Counted from the stretch's first letter, positions 34,780 to 43,778 are shown. The stretch: DNA of 64,000 nt from Bradyrhizobium sp. RD5-C2 (GCF_019972155.1 NZ_BOVL01000057.1:40801-104800), one strand, 5' to 3'. A program made the numbers and translations. Notes: a model not told the origin generated them from the letters alone.

Positions 34780-35508
34780 ATGACCCGTGAGGAGCGACAA
34801 TTGCGCGAGGCGATCATAGCCAAGTGCCGATGGATGAATGCGTCGGGTCTCAACCAGGGGACATCAGGCAACATCTCTGCCCGCTACCAGGACCGGATGC
34901 TGATCACGCCGTCGGCGACCCCGTATGATTCGATGAGACCGGAGATGATCGCGTCGATGCCGCTCGAGGGCGACTATGGGACGTGGGAGGGGCCGCTGCA
35001 GCCGTCCACCGAATGGCGCTTTCATCTCGACATCACGCGCGCCCGGCCCGATGTCGGCGCCATCGTCCATACCCACTCGACCTATGCGACCGTGCTTGCG
35101 ATCGCGCGCAAGCCGATCCCGGCCTGCCACTACATGATGGCGGCATTCGGCGGCACCGACATCCGCTGCGCCGGCTACGCGCGCTACGGCACCAAGGAAT
35201 TGTCTGATCATGCGATCGCCGCGCTGGAGGGCCGCAACGGCTGCCTGCTCGCCAATCACGGCATGATCGCGCTAGGCGCCAATCTCGACAAGGCGATGTG
35301 GCTCGCGGTCGAGCTCGAGACCATCGCGCGGCAATACTACCTCTCGCTTGCGCTCGACTCGCGGATCATCCTGAGCGACGAGGAGATCGCCGACACCGCG
35401 AAGGGGTTCTCCACCTACGGGTTGCAGGCGCCAAAGCCGAGCAAGGCCCGCGCCACGGCAAAGGCGGCGCCGCGCCGCGCCGAGAAACGGCGTAGCAGCA
35501 AGCGATGA
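34780..35508 (+). CDS. Class II aldolase (fuculose/ribulose-phosphate aldolase-like)
   Basis: 242 residues from the ATG at 34780. The core has GTSGNISARY, the metal-binding HTHSTYATVLA and LLANHGMIALG, and AFGGTDIRCAGYARYGT. The C-terminal ~25 residues are a lysine/alanine/arginine tail unlike the rest. The frame is open 14 codons upstream to a GTG at 34738 that abuts the previous stop; neither start has a good ribosome site. It should cleave or epimerise a phosphorylated sugar, or decarboxylate a keto-acid phosphate as some family members do. Confidence 0.85.
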   Translation: MTREERQLREAIIAKCRWMNASGLNQGTSGNISARYQDRMLITPSATPYDSMRPEMIASMPLEGDYGTWEGPLQPSTEWRFHLDITRARPDVGAIVHTHSTYATVLAIARKPIPACHYMMAAFGGTDIRCAGYARYGTKELSDHAIAALEGRNGCLLANHGMIALGANLDKAMWLAVELETIARQYYLSLALDSRIILSDEEIADTAKGFSTYGLQAPKPSKARATAKAAPRRAEKRRSSKR

Positions 35509-37013
35509 CGGGCACTGCGCCGGTCGCAGGCAGGGATCACGGGCTGGTCGATATCGCGGTCATCGGTGGCGGCATCAACGGCGCCGGCATCGCCCGCGAC
35601 GCCGCCGGCCGTGGACTGAAGGTGCTGATCTGCGAGAAGGACGATTTCGCCGAGGGCACCTCGTCGCGCTCGGGCAAGCTGATCCATGGTGGGCTGCGCT
35701 ATCTCGAATATTACGAGTTTCGCCTGGTCCGCGAGGCGCTGATCGAGCGCGAGGTGCTGCTCGCGTCCGCGCCCCATATCATCTGGCCGATGCGCTTCGT
35801 GCTGCCGCATTCGCCGGAGCAGCGGCCGGCCTGGCTGGTCCGCACCGGGCTGTTGCTCTACGACCATCTCGGCGGCCGCAAGCAGCTGCCGGCGAGCCGC
35901 AGCCTGGATCTGTCGCGGGCCCCGGACGGCGCGCCGCTGCGTCGAGAATTCCGGCACGGCTTTGAATACTCGGATTGCTGGGTTGATGATGCCCGCTTGG
36001 TGATCCTCAACCTGATCGATGCTGCGCAGAACGGTGCGCGCATCCTGCCGCGCACGCGGGCGGTGCGTGCGCGCCGCGACGGCGAGATCTGGTTGCTCGA
36101 GATGCGGGGCGATGACGGCACGGCGCAAATCGTGCGGTCGCGCGCGCTGGTCAACGCCGCCGGGCCGTGGGTGCAGGATGTCATCCAGGGCGTGGCGGGG
36201 CTGAACTCCGCCCAGAGCGTGCGGCTGGTCAAGGGCAGCCATATCGTGGTGCCGAAATTCTGGAACGGGCCACAGGCCTATCTGCTGCAGAACACCGACC
36301 GGCGCGTGATCTTCGTCAACCCCTATGAAAACGATCTCGCGCTGATCGGCACCACCGACATTCCCTATCAGGGTCGCGCCGAGGACGTCGCGATCAGTGA
36401 GGACGAGACCGACTATCTGTTGCAGGTGCTGCGCCGCTATTTCCGGACGCCGCCGCAGCAGGGCGAGATCGTGCACGCCTTCTCCGGCGTTCGGCCGCTC
36501 TACGACGACAACGCCGATAATCCATCGGCGGTGACGCGCGACTATGTGTTCGAGGTTCATGGCGCCGAGGGCGCGCCGCCGCTGCTCTCGATCTTCGGCG
36601 GCAAGATCACGACGTACCGCCGGCTGGCGGAGCAGGCGATGCAGCGCCTCGCGCCGTGGTTTCCAAAACTGTCGTCGGCCTGGACCGCGGATCGGCCGCT
36701 GCCGGGTGGCGACATCGGCGGCAGCTTCGATGATTTCTCGAAGGGGCTCGCGCGCGACTATCCAGATCTGCCGCAGAGGCTCATCCATCACTATGCGCGT
36801 CTCTACGGGACACGCGCGCGCGAGCTGCTTGGGTCGGCCCGCAGCTCGGTCGATCTGGGCCGGCATTTCGGCGGCGACTTCTATGAATGCGAAGCGGTGT
36901 ATCTGCGCGACAAGGAGTGGGCCACGAGGTCCGCCGACTACCTGGATCGGCGCACCAAGCATGGCCTGCATTTGACGCCGGCCGAGCGGCTCGCCTTCGA
37001 GAGTTTTATCTAG
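35505..37013 (+). CDS. FAD-dependent polyol-phosphate dehydrogenase, GlpD/EryB family
   Basis: 502 residues. The dinucleotide motif IGGGINGAGIARDAAGRG, followed by CEKDDFAEGTSSRS and IHGGLRYLE, is the hallmark of aerobic glycerol-3-phosphate dehydrogenases. FGGKITTYRRLAE closes the FAD domain. Brucella and Sinorhizobium EryB, which oxidises erythritol phosphate, is in the same family. Given the EryA-like kinase in the same operon, an EryB-like role is as likely as GlpD. It is membrane-associated and passes electrons to quinone. Its ATG overlaps the aldolase stop (ATGA), and it ends the operon. Confidence 0.88.
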   Translation: MTGTAPVAGRDHGLVDIAVIGGGINGAGIARDAAGRGLKVLICEKDDFAEGTSSRSGKLIHGGLRYLEYYEFRLVREALIEREVLLASAPHIIWPMRFVLPHSPEQRPAWLVRTGLLLYDHLGGRKQLPASRSLDLSRAPDGAPLRREFRHGFEYSDCWVDDARLVILNLIDAAQNGARILPRTRAVRARRDGEIWLLEMRGDDGTAQIVRSRALVNAAGPWVQDVIQGVAGLNSAQSVRLVKGSHIVVPKFWNGPQAYLLQNTDRRVIFVNPYENDLALIGTTDIPYQGRAEDVAISEDETDYLLQVLRRYFRTPPQQGEIVHAFSGVRPLYDDNADNPSAVTRDYVFEVHGAEGAPPLLSIFGGKITTYRRLAEQAMQRLAPWFPKLSSAWTADRPLPGGDIGGSFDDFSKGLARDYPDLPQRLIHHYARLYGTRARELLGSARSSVDLGRHFGGDFYECEAVYLRDKEWATRSADYLDRRTKHGLHLTPAERLAFESFI

Positions 37014-37205
37014 GACGGCATGTGCAGAGTGGCGAGAAGGCCGACACCGATTGAACGGAACGAGCGCACGACGAGCCGCAGATAGCTGGGTCATTTGACG
37101 GCACCGACCGCATAGGCAAGACTGATCGAAGTCAAACCGTGCTCGCGGGACATTCCGGTGCTCAATTCGGATTCTGCTTTGCCTTCGTCGACCAACTGGG
37201 CAGGC

Positions 37206-38189
37206 GTGCGCTCTGTCATGGCGGCGCTTCTTATCGCGTCGACGGTCATCTTCAGCGTACCTGCGTCCGCTCAAGTGACGTGGCAAATGGCGACGGAATA
37301 TCCTCGAAGCAATATCTCCGGTGTCGGTCTGGCAAAATTCGCGGAGCTCATGTCCGCGCAGACGCACGGATATGTTACGGTCCGGAATGCATTCGATAAC
37401 GAGTTGAAGATCAGCTCCGGCGAAATGTTGCGTGCGGCTCAGGAGGGGCGGATTGCCGGTGGCGACGCCTTTGCCGGGCCGCTCGAAGCGTCCGATCCGG
37501 TGTTTGGCCTGCCGTCGCTGCCGTTTGTTGTCCAGTCCATCGAGGCGGCGCGGTCCATCAACGAGCGGGCGCGGCCACTCTATGAGAAGGCGTTGGCCGC
37601 GCATGGCCTCAAGCTCCTGTACATCACCATTTGGCCGTCCACCGGTCTCTGGAGTGCCCAGCCGATCTCGACGCCCGCGGACCTGCGATCCATTGCCGCG
37701 CGGACGTATGACTACAATTCGGCCGAGGTGATGCGTGCGGTCGGTGCAACGGCGGAGTACCTTCCGTTCAACGAGGCAATCGGCAGGGTAAAAAGCCGTC
37801 TGTTGAATGCCATCCTGACGTCGGGCGACGGCGGTGCCGGCCGAAAGCTCTGGGAGGATCTCACCCATTTCACGGCGATCAACTACGCGATCCCGATCTC
37901 GATTGCCTTTGTGAGGACCGATGTGTTTGAAGCGCTCCCGGAATCGGTTCAACGGCAGGTGATGCAGGTGGCTGCCGAGACGGAACAAAGCCAGTTCCAG
38001 CTCCTGGCCAATCGCACGGCCGAGAATTACGCACGCATGCGGGCCAACGGGGTTCAGATCACGGAGCCGGCGCCGGCTCCTGTTCTCGCCGCGCTCAAGC
38101 AAGCTGCGTCGGCGCCCATCGCAATGTGGAAGGCCAAGGCACCTCCGGAAGCCGTGGCCATCGTTGATCGTGCGTTGCAGCAGCAATAG
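37206..38189 (+). CDS. TRAP transporter solute-binding protein (DctP family), orphan
   Basis: 327 residues from the GTG at 37206, which gives a normal signal peptide (MRSVMAALLIASTVIFSVPASAQ-type ending before VTW). The mature protein has the DctP pattern: ATEYPRSNISGVGLAKFAELM, then AFDNELKISSGEMLRAAQEGRI, and the arginine-bearing segment SIAARTYDYNSAEVMRAVGATAEYLPFNEA. It would bind an organic acid in the periplasm. No DctQ or DctM membrane partner is adjacent; the next genes are unrelated. A longer reading from 37158 is possible. Confidence 0.85.
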   Translation: MRSVMAALLIASTVIFSVPASAQVTWQMATEYPRSNISGVGLAKFAELMSAQTHGYVTVRNAFDNELKISSGEMLRAAQEGRIAGGDAFAGPLEASDPVFGLPSLPFVVQSIEAARSINERARPLYEKALAAHGLKLLYITIWPSTGLWSAQPISTPADLRSIAARTYDYNSAEVMRAVGATAEYLPFNEAIGRVKSRLLNAILTSGDGGAGRKLWEDLTHFTAINYAIPISIAFVRTDVFEALPESVQRQVMQVAAETEQSQFQLLANRTAENYARMRANGVQITEPAPAPVLAALKQAASAPIAMWKAKAPPEAVAIVDRALQQQ

Positions 38190-38248
38190 ACGGTGGTGTC
38201 ATCGCGCCGGCCGCCGACGAGCCAAGGCGCTGTGCGCGGCGTGCATCA

Positions 38249-39034
38249 TTAGTTCGTGCGGCGGCTGCGGCCTTGCGGTATCAGCGCATTGACGATCGAT
38301 AGGCTCACCGACGCGGATGTGATCTCGACCTGCGGGGTCGCAAGACGCAGATTGCGGCGAATATGAAACTCGAACGTGCCGGCGAGCGCCGTTTCGATGG
38401 CGGAGAGCTGCGCAGCTCCATCGTCGAGCAACGCATGGCCATGACCCGCCGAGAACAGTGCGCCTGCGACGAAAATCGGGAAATAGGCGGTGCATCCGAC
38501 GCCGAGATCCCTGTCGTCGATGCGCCCGCTGAAACCATTCGCTTCGTTCGGCTCGCGGGGGTCCCAGTTCGCCGGCGGCGCGACACCAAAATTGCCGAAA
38601 CACGGCGATAACTTGAGCTCCCGTCCCCAGGGCAGGCGCGCGATATTGCGCGTGCGATCGAGCGGGACATGTCGGCAGCAGAAGTCCAATGACGCTTCCG
38701 GCGCGGCACTCGTCGGGGTCCTCATGTTCCAACCCCAGTCCGATCGCAGGCGGACATCGAGGACACGGACCTCGAGCGCGTCACCAGGTTCGGCCCCCTC
38801 GATATGGATAGGCCCGGTCAATAGCCGCGGTGCAGCCCCGCGCGAAGCGAGGATGTCGCTGCGAGCAACCGACTCGACCGAGTCGTCCGCGAGATCGAGT
38901 GCTTCGTCCGGCTCGGCCGATAGCGTCTCGATCGTCACCCGATCACCAGACGCAATTCTGATGACGGGGCTGAGCCGGCCATCCCACAGTCCCCAATGAA
39001 GATGATCAGGTGTCGAGGTAAGATAATGCTCCAC
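38249..39034 (-). CDS. Acetamidase/formamidase family protein
   Basis: 261 residues. HWGLWDGRLSPVIRIASGDRVTIETLS near the start, GPIHIEGAEPGDALEVRVLD, and the C-terminal ILVAGAL-type segment (here FPIFVAGALFSAGHGHALLDDG) define the FmdA/AmdA family. It would hydrolyse a small amide to acid and ammonia in the cytoplasm. The GTG at 39034 has AAAGGA upstream; the open frame extends 121 codons further but without family similarity. It converges with the TRAP protein gene and diverges from the CoA-transferase operon. Confidence 0.87.
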   Translation of the reverse strand: MEHYLTSTPDHLHWGLWDGRLSPVIRIASGDRVTIETLSAEPDEALDLADDSVESVARSDILASRGAAPRLLTGPIHIEGAEPGDALEVRVLDVRLRSDWGWNMRTPTSAAPEASLDFCCRHVPLDRTRNIARLPWGRELKLSPCFGNFGVAPPANWDPREPNEANGFSGRIDDRDLGVGCTAYFPIFVAGALFSAGHGHALLDDGAAQLSAIETALAGTFEFHIRRNLRLATPQVEITSASVSLSIVNALIPQGRSRRTN

Positions 39035-39543
39035 GGTCCATCCTTTCTTATTGGTTCTTGTTGACGCCTCTGCGCCCGCTGCCGCGCCACGCGGTCGCTT
39101 CAACCGGGCGATCGCCATCGAAGCAGCGCGGTTCATGCGACGCTCTCGAAAGCGACGCTGGTTCATAAGCATGATCTGTGCCAAAGGCCGTGATGCAGGG
39201 CAGGACATCCTATCTATCGGCTTATGGTCCTTATGCCGTCGCTTCGAGTTCGCGTCCTGAGCTGACCAGGTCAGCACTGCGGCGACTCCGGCCGCTCGCA
39301 CAGCGGATAGCGAGAGCCGTGAAAGTCGGGAAGAGCAGGCTGCGAAGGGATTGCTCGTCGGTTCACTGTGCGCTCGGCGATCGCAAACCCAAGGCATTTC
39401 GCGGAGGCTGAATCCGTCACGATTGGGCGTGGCGAAGATTCCGCTAGACGTATGGGACTAACATTAGTACGATAGGTTCAATTGGCAGGAAGGGCCTGCG
39501 GTTCGCTCCTCAGCCGCTGCCGATTGCCGACAAGGAGGATGTT
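39035..39543. other. 509-base intergenic region before the CoA-transferase operon
   Basis: No convincing gene: short open frames here are arginine-rich and lack ribosome sites. The last ~90 bases are AT-richer and hold the palindrome at 39458-39475, member of the motif set shared with four downstream promoter regions. The rest presumably contains the divergent promoters for the acetamidase and CoA-transferase genes. Confidence 0.6.
39458..39475. promoter_or_regulatory. Predicted GntR operator (7-4-7 palindrome), unit i
   Basis: CTAACAT-TAGT-ACGATAG, 12 of 14 arm positions identical to the consensus CTATCAT-N4-ATGATAG seen at 50444-50461. It lies 69 bases upstream of the CoA-transferase start. 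Same spacing and arm length as the other sites in the region; assignment to the GntR protein at 48240 is inference. Confidence 0.6.
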
Positions 39544-40509
39544 TTGCCGGATACCCTGGTGGAGCCGTACACGCGGCTCAGAGAGAAGATGGCGCAGCGC
39601 GACCGAAGCCTGCGCGAGAAGGTGGTGTCGCTCGAGGAAGCGGCAGGTTTCGTCCAAGACGGCATGAAGGTGGGAATTGGCGGGTCAACGATGTCCCGCA
39701 CGCCGATGGCGATGCTCTGGGAGCTGATCCGCCAGCATCGCAAGGATCTTTCGATTTCGCGCTGCATCGTCTCGACGGACGGCGACCTCGTGTTCGGATC
39801 CGGCATTGCGAACCACGTCGTCACCAGCTGGTTCGCCCAGGGGATTCTCTGGGGCCTGTCCAAGGTGATGCGGCATCACGTGGAAAATGGCGGCAAGCGC
39901 TATGAAGAATGGAGCCACATGGCGGTCGGCATGCGCTTTCGCGCCGGCGGCATGGGTGTTCCGTTCCTGCCGACCCGCGCCATGCTGGGGTCGGATATCG
40001 TTGGTCAGCGTCCCGAGGCCAAGCAGATCGACTGCCCGTTCACGGGCGAGAAGCTGCTGCTGGTTCCCGCGCTCAATCCCGACGTCGCGCTGATCCATGT
40101 CCAGCGCTGCGACCCCTACGGCAACGCCCAGATCGACGGCCTGCAGTTCATGGACATCGACCTCGCGCTCGCTGCCAACAGCGTGATCCTCACGACCGAG
40201 CGGATCGTCTCGAACGACCAGATCAGGCGCGCGCCGGACCAGACGAAGATCCCGTTCTTCTGCGTCGACGCCGTGGTCGAGGTTCCCTACGGGTCGGCGC
40301 CGCACGAGTGCTACGGCCTCTATGAGCCCATGATGCGGCACATGGAAGCCTATGTCGCGCAGGTCAACGCGGATCCCGTGAAGGGCATGCAGGAATACCT
40401 CGACCGCTATTTCTACAGCCCGAAGTCCTGGAACGAATATCTCTCGCTGATCGGCATGGATGAGGTGTTGGAGGCAACGCAGAAGGGCAGGAGCATCTAT
40501 AATGACTGA
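39544..40509 (+). CDS. CoA-transferase subunit A, glutaconate CoA-transferase type
   Basis: 321 residues. DGMKVGIGGSTMSRTPMAMLWELIRQ forms the nucleotide-like fold entry and GVPFLPTRAMLGSDI and LVPALNPDVALIHVQRCDPYGNAQIDG are family hallmarks. The start is a TTG at 39544 with AGGAGG 6 bases upstream; an ATG lies 15 codons in. With subunit B it should move CoA between acids, activating a dicarboxylate or ring-opened acid. The size and the GVPFLP-x-RAMLGSD stretch also resemble IpdA of steroid ring degradation, so a CoA-ester hydrolase role is a real alternative. First gene of unit i. Confidence 0.87.
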   Translation: MPDTLVEPYTRLREKMAQRDRSLREKVVSLEEAAGFVQDGMKVGIGGSTMSRTPMAMLWELIRQHRKDLSISRCIVSTDGDLVFGSGIANHVVTSWFAQGILWGLSKVMRHHVENGGKRYEEWSHMAVGMRFRAGGMGVPFLPTRAMLGSDIVGQRPEAKQIDCPFTGEKLLLVPALNPDVALIHVQRCDPYGNAQIDGLQFMDIDLALAANSVILTTERIVSNDQIRRAPDQTKIPFFCVDAVVEVPYGSAPHECYGLYEPMMRHMEAYVAQVNADPVKGMQEYLDRYFYSPKSWNEYLSLIGMDEVLEATQKGRSIYND

Positions 40510-41272
40510 GGCGCAGCGCTACACCGCAAGCGAAATCCTCGCGATCTTGAGCGCGCGCCAGCTGCAGGACGGGCAGGTGGTGTTCGCCGGCATCGGCACG
40601 CCGCTGCTCGCTGCAACCCTGGCCCAGCGCACCCGCTGTCCGGCCCTGACCATCCTGTTCGAGGGCGGCGTGGTCGGCGCCTTCGTCGAGCCGGGCAAAT
40701 TGCCGCCCTCGACCAACGACCAGCGCTGCACCAAGCGCGCCAACATGGTCCTCGGCAGCGCCGATGTCTTGCTGCTGCTCCAGCGCGGTTACGTCGATGT
40801 CGGTTTCATGGGCGGCGCCCAGATCGATCAGTTCGGCAATCTGAACTCGTCGTTCATCGGCGACCCGGCGAAGCCGAAGACGCGCCTGCCGGGTACCGGC
40901 GGCGGCAACGACATCTCCAGCCTGACCAACATGATCGTCGCGATGAAGCACGAGAAGCGTCGCTTCGTCGAAAAGGTCGATTTCATCACGAGCCCCGGAT
41001 TCATCCGCGGCGGCACCAGCCGGCGCGACTCCGGCCTGCCGAGCGGCGGCATGTGGCGCGTGATTACCGAGCTCGCCGTGTTCGGCTTCGACGACAGGAC
41101 CCGTCGCATCAAGGTGCTGGCGCTCAATCCCGGCGTCAGCCGCGAGGAAGTGCAGGACAATACCGGCTTCAGGCTCGACTTCGACGAAATGCTCCACGTC
41201 ACGTCGCCGCCGACCGATCACGAACTCGAGACGCTGCGGATGCTCGATCCCGACCGTCTCTTCACCGCTTAA
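40502..41272 (+). CDS. CoA-transferase subunit B, glutaconate CoA-transferase type
   Basis: 256 residues, overlapping subunit A by 8 bases. The catalytic glutamate is visible as Glu54 in TILFEGGVVG, the same residue number as the active-site Glu of Acidaminococcus GctB. Family segments FMGGAQIDQFGNLNSSFIGD and GTGGGNDISSLTNMIVAMKHEKRRFVEKVDFITSPG follow. Retention of Glu54 favours true CoA transfer via a glutamyl-CoA intermediate. It acts with subunit A in the cytoplasm. Confidence 0.88.
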   Translation: MTEAQRYTASEILAILSARQLQDGQVVFAGIGTPLLAATLAQRTRCPALTILFEGGVVGAFVEPGKLPPSTNDQRCTKRANMVLGSADVLLLLQRGYVDVGFMGGAQIDQFGNLNSSFIGDPAKPKTRLPGTGGGNDISSLTNMIVAMKHEKRRFVEKVDFITSPGFIRGGTSRRDSGLPSGGMWRVITELAVFGFDDRTRRIKVLALNPGVSREEVQDNTGFRLDFDEMLHVTSPPTDHELETLRMLDPDRLFTA

Positions 41273-41299
41273 AGCTACACCAAGTCCGGAGATCTCTTG

Positions 41300-42253
41300 A
41301 TGACCACGCTCGCCAACACGTTTGGTATTGCCGCGCGCAACTTCACCGCTTATCCCGAAATGCCCAACGCCCGGGCGCTCGTCGAGTATGGCGTTCGGGT
41401 CGAGGAACTCGGCTACGATTCGGTCTGGGTCTGGGATCACATGCTTCTCGGCGTGGATCCGAATTTCCCGATCATCGACTCCCTGACGACGCTGACGGGC
41501 ATCGCCGCGCGCACCAAGCGGATCAAGATGGGCACCGGCATTCTGGTGCTGCCGCTGCGCAACGCGGTGGCGCTCGCCAAGCAGCTATCGAGCATGGATC
41601 AGCTGTCCGAGGGCCGCCTGATCATGGGCATGGCGTCAGGATGGTACAAGCGGGAGTTCGACGCGCTCGGCATTCCCTTCGAAAAGCGCGGCAAGATCAT
41701 GGATGAAAATCTCGAGATCATGCGCCGGCTGTGGACCGAAGAGTCGGTTTCCGGCGAATACATGCGCCACAACATTTCGAAGGCGGTGATGTACCCCAAG
41801 CCGGCGCAGCCGCAAATTCCGCTGCTGATCGGCGGATACGCCGATCCCGTGCTGAAGCGCGCCGCCCTAAACGGGGATGGCTGGCTGACCTACTTCTATC
41901 GTCCCGCCGACTTCAAGAAGTCCTGGGACAAGATCGTCAATTTCGCCAAGGAGGGCGGCAAGGATCCCTCGACTTTGAAGAACGCCTCGCAATTGCCGAT
42001 CATGATCGGCAAATCGCGGCAGGCAGTCGAAGCCGACATGATGGACTGGCTCAACAAGGAATGGGATTTCCCGGCTCACAGCGATTGCAGCCGCGAGAGC
42101 GCCATCATGGGCTCGGTCGATGAGTGCGTCGCCCAGCTTCGCGAGCACATCGCGCTTGGGGTCCAGAAGATCATCTTCGTCCCGTACAAGTATCAGGCGG
42201 ACCAGGTCGAAACCATCGCGCGTGAGATCATCCCGCGCCTGCGCGCCAAGTAA
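41300..42253 (+). CDS. LLM-class (luciferase-like) oxidoreductase, probably F420-dependent
   Basis: 317 residues of the bacterial-luciferase-like fold. GYDSVWVWDHMLL, ARTKRIKMGTGILVLPLRNAVALAKQLSSMDQLSEGRLIMGMASGWYKREFDALG and IPLLIGGYADPVLKRAA are the standard signatures; members bind F420 or FMN. The genomic context (F420 synthesis and F420 reductase genes under what looks like the same operator) makes F420 the more likely cofactor. It probably reduces or oxidises a ring or imine intermediate. The ATG at 41300 is preferred to the TTG just before it. Third gene of unit i. Confidence 0.87.
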   Translation: MTTLANTFGIAARNFTAYPEMPNARALVEYGVRVEELGYDSVWVWDHMLLGVDPNFPIIDSLTTLTGIAARTKRIKMGTGILVLPLRNAVALAKQLSSMDQLSEGRLIMGMASGWYKREFDALGIPFEKRGKIMDENLEIMRRLWTEESVSGEYMRHNISKAVMYPKPAQPQIPLLIGGYADPVLKRAALNGDGWLTYFYRPADFKKSWDKIVNFAKEGGKDPSTLKNASQLPIMIGKSRQAVEADMMDWLNKEWDFPAHSDCSRESAIMGSVDECVAQLREHIALGVQKIIFVPYKYQADQVETIAREIIPRLRAK

Positions 42254-42289
42254 CGAAATCGGAAAACGCACAACACAGGCGACAAGCAG

Positions 42290-43567
42290 ATGACTGACCC
42301 CGTACGCAAGAAGATCATCGACAAGGTCGACGCTTCGAAAGATCACGCGATCAAGTTCCTCCAGGATATGGTCGCGATCCCGAGCGTGACCGGCGACGAA
42401 GCCGCGATCCAGAAGCATATGCACGGCTACCTGACCGAGGTCGGTCTTGAGGTCGACATGTGGGAGACCAATTGGGAGGAGCTGAAGAAGCATCCCGGCT
42501 ATCGCCCGGTCGACCGCGGCTACGAGAACCGTCCCAATATCGTTGCGACCCTGAAGGGCACCGGCGGTGGTCGCTCGCTGCTTCTCAACGGTCACACCGA
42601 CGTGATCCCCGTCGGCAACGGCGAGGGATGGAGCGACAATCCGTGGTCGGCCTCGATCAAGAACGGACGCATCTATGGCCGCGGTTCGTGCGACATGAAG
42701 AGCGGCGTCGCCAGCCACGTGCTCGCGGTCCAGTACCTGAAGGAGCTTGGGCTCACGCCGAAGGGCGATGTCATGATCAACATCGTCATCGACGAGGAAG
42801 TCAGCGGACACGGCACGCTCGACACCGTCATCCGCGGATACAAGGCGGATGCCGGTATTTCCGGCGAAACCAGCGACCTGTTCGTGCAGCCGGCCTGCAT
42901 CGGGCGCATCTGGTTCCAGATCGACATCGAAGGTAAGCCCGCCGGTATCCAGCAGCGCTACCTCGGCATCAGCGCCATCGAGCTCGGCAACAAGATCGTG
43001 AAAGCCGTGCAGGAGCTGGAAGACGAGCGCGTTGCGAACGTCAAGCACGCACTCTACCCGAGCGCCATCGACTCCTTGCCCTGCATCATCGGCAGCTTCC
43101 AGGCCGGCAACTATCCGAGCGCCTTCCCGGCGAGCGCCGTTCTGAAGGGATCGATCGGTACCGTGCCGAGCGAGGACCACGAGGGCGTCAAGCAGAGCCT
43201 CGTCAAGAAGATTGCCGAGGTTGCGTCGCAGGATCCCTGGATGAAGGACCATCCGCCCGTCGTGAAGTTCGTCGGCTACGACGCCGAGGCTTCCGAGATT
43301 CCGGTCCAACACCCGATCGTGCGCACCGTCTGCGATGTCTATACCGAAGTAACCGGCAAGAAGCCGACGATCTCGGGGCGCCAGGGTGCGGCGGATACGC
43401 GGTTCTTGAACAAGTACGCGAATACGCCGACCGTGATCTTCGGGCCCGGCTCGACGGCGGTCATGCATGCGAACGACGAGTATGTCTCGATCGATGATTA
43501 CCTGACGGCCATCAAGGTCATGGCGCTCAGCATCTACGACTGGTGCAATTCCGCCCCAGCCAAGTAA
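42290..43567 (+). CDS. M20-family metallohydrolase (ArgE/DapE/ACY1 type)
   Basis: 425 residues. Metal-binding motifs are complete in outline: LLNGHTDVIPVG, YGRGSCDMKSGV and VIDEEVSGHGT with the catalytic Glu pair, then a late HANDEYVSIDDY carrying the terminal histidine. Such enzymes cleave N-acyl or carbamoyl amides in the cytoplasm. In this operon a role in hydrolysing an amide formed during ring opening, or deacylating the imported compound, is plausible. It ends unit i and is followed by a strong terminator. Confidence 0.88.
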   Translation: MTDPVRKKIIDKVDASKDHAIKFLQDMVAIPSVTGDEAAIQKHMHGYLTEVGLEVDMWETNWEELKKHPGYRPVDRGYENRPNIVATLKGTGGGRSLLLNGHTDVIPVGNGEGWSDNPWSASIKNGRIYGRGSCDMKSGVASHVLAVQYLKELGLTPKGDVMINIVIDEEVSGHGTLDTVIRGYKADAGISGETSDLFVQPACIGRIWFQIDIEGKPAGIQQRYLGISAIELGNKIVKAVQELEDERVANVKHALYPSAIDSLPCIIGSFQAGNYPSAFPASAVLKGSIGTVPSEDHEGVKQSLVKKIAEVASQDPWMKDHPPVVKFVGYDAEASEIPVQHPIVRTVCDVYTEVTGKKPTISGRQGAADTRFLNKYANTPTVIFGPGSTAVMHANDEYVSIDDYLTAIKVMALSIYDWCNSAPAK

Positions 43568-43591
43568 TCTCAAGGGCCGGATCGATCGGGA

Positions 43592-43623
43592 AGGGGCCCA
43601 AGGTTTGGGCCCCTCCTTTTTTT
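43592..43623 (+). terminator. Strong rho-independent terminator of unit i
   Basis: AGGGGCCCAA pairs perfectly with TTGGGCCCCT across a GGT loop (10-bp stem, 43592-43614), followed by CC and seven T. It stands 25 bases after the M20 stop and separates unit i from the molybdenum hydroxylase operon. Confidence 0.92.
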
Positions 43624-43700
43624 GGCGGCGTCGGTGGTGCGAACTCGCTATTGTCGCACGCGGGAGGGTTCTCGAGACTCGACGCTCAATTCTAGTGATG

Positions 43701-43718
43701 CTATCTTCGCGATAATAG
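43701..43718. promoter_or_regulatory. Predicted GntR operator (7-4-7 palindrome), unit ii
   Basis: CTATCTT-CGCG-ATAATAG, 12 of 14 arm positions match CTATCAT-N4-ATGATAG. It lies 60 bases before the chosen start of the hydroxylase large subunit, in an AT-rich patch after the terminator. Confidence 0.6.
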
Positions 43719-43778
43719 AATGAATTTGTGTTCGAGCCGTCGATCGCTCCGGACACGGGCGACAAGAGGGGAGACGGA

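Noticed and set aside
35505..37013. Housekeeping glpD
   Set aside because: Family membership fits, but its place in an operon with an EryA-like kinase makes an EryB-like function equally likely; symbol withheld.
35415..38186. A 923-codon minus-strand open frame
   Set aside because: Antisense to the GlpD/EryB and TRAP genes, with Arg/His/Gln-rich low-information protein and no start signal. A GC artefact.
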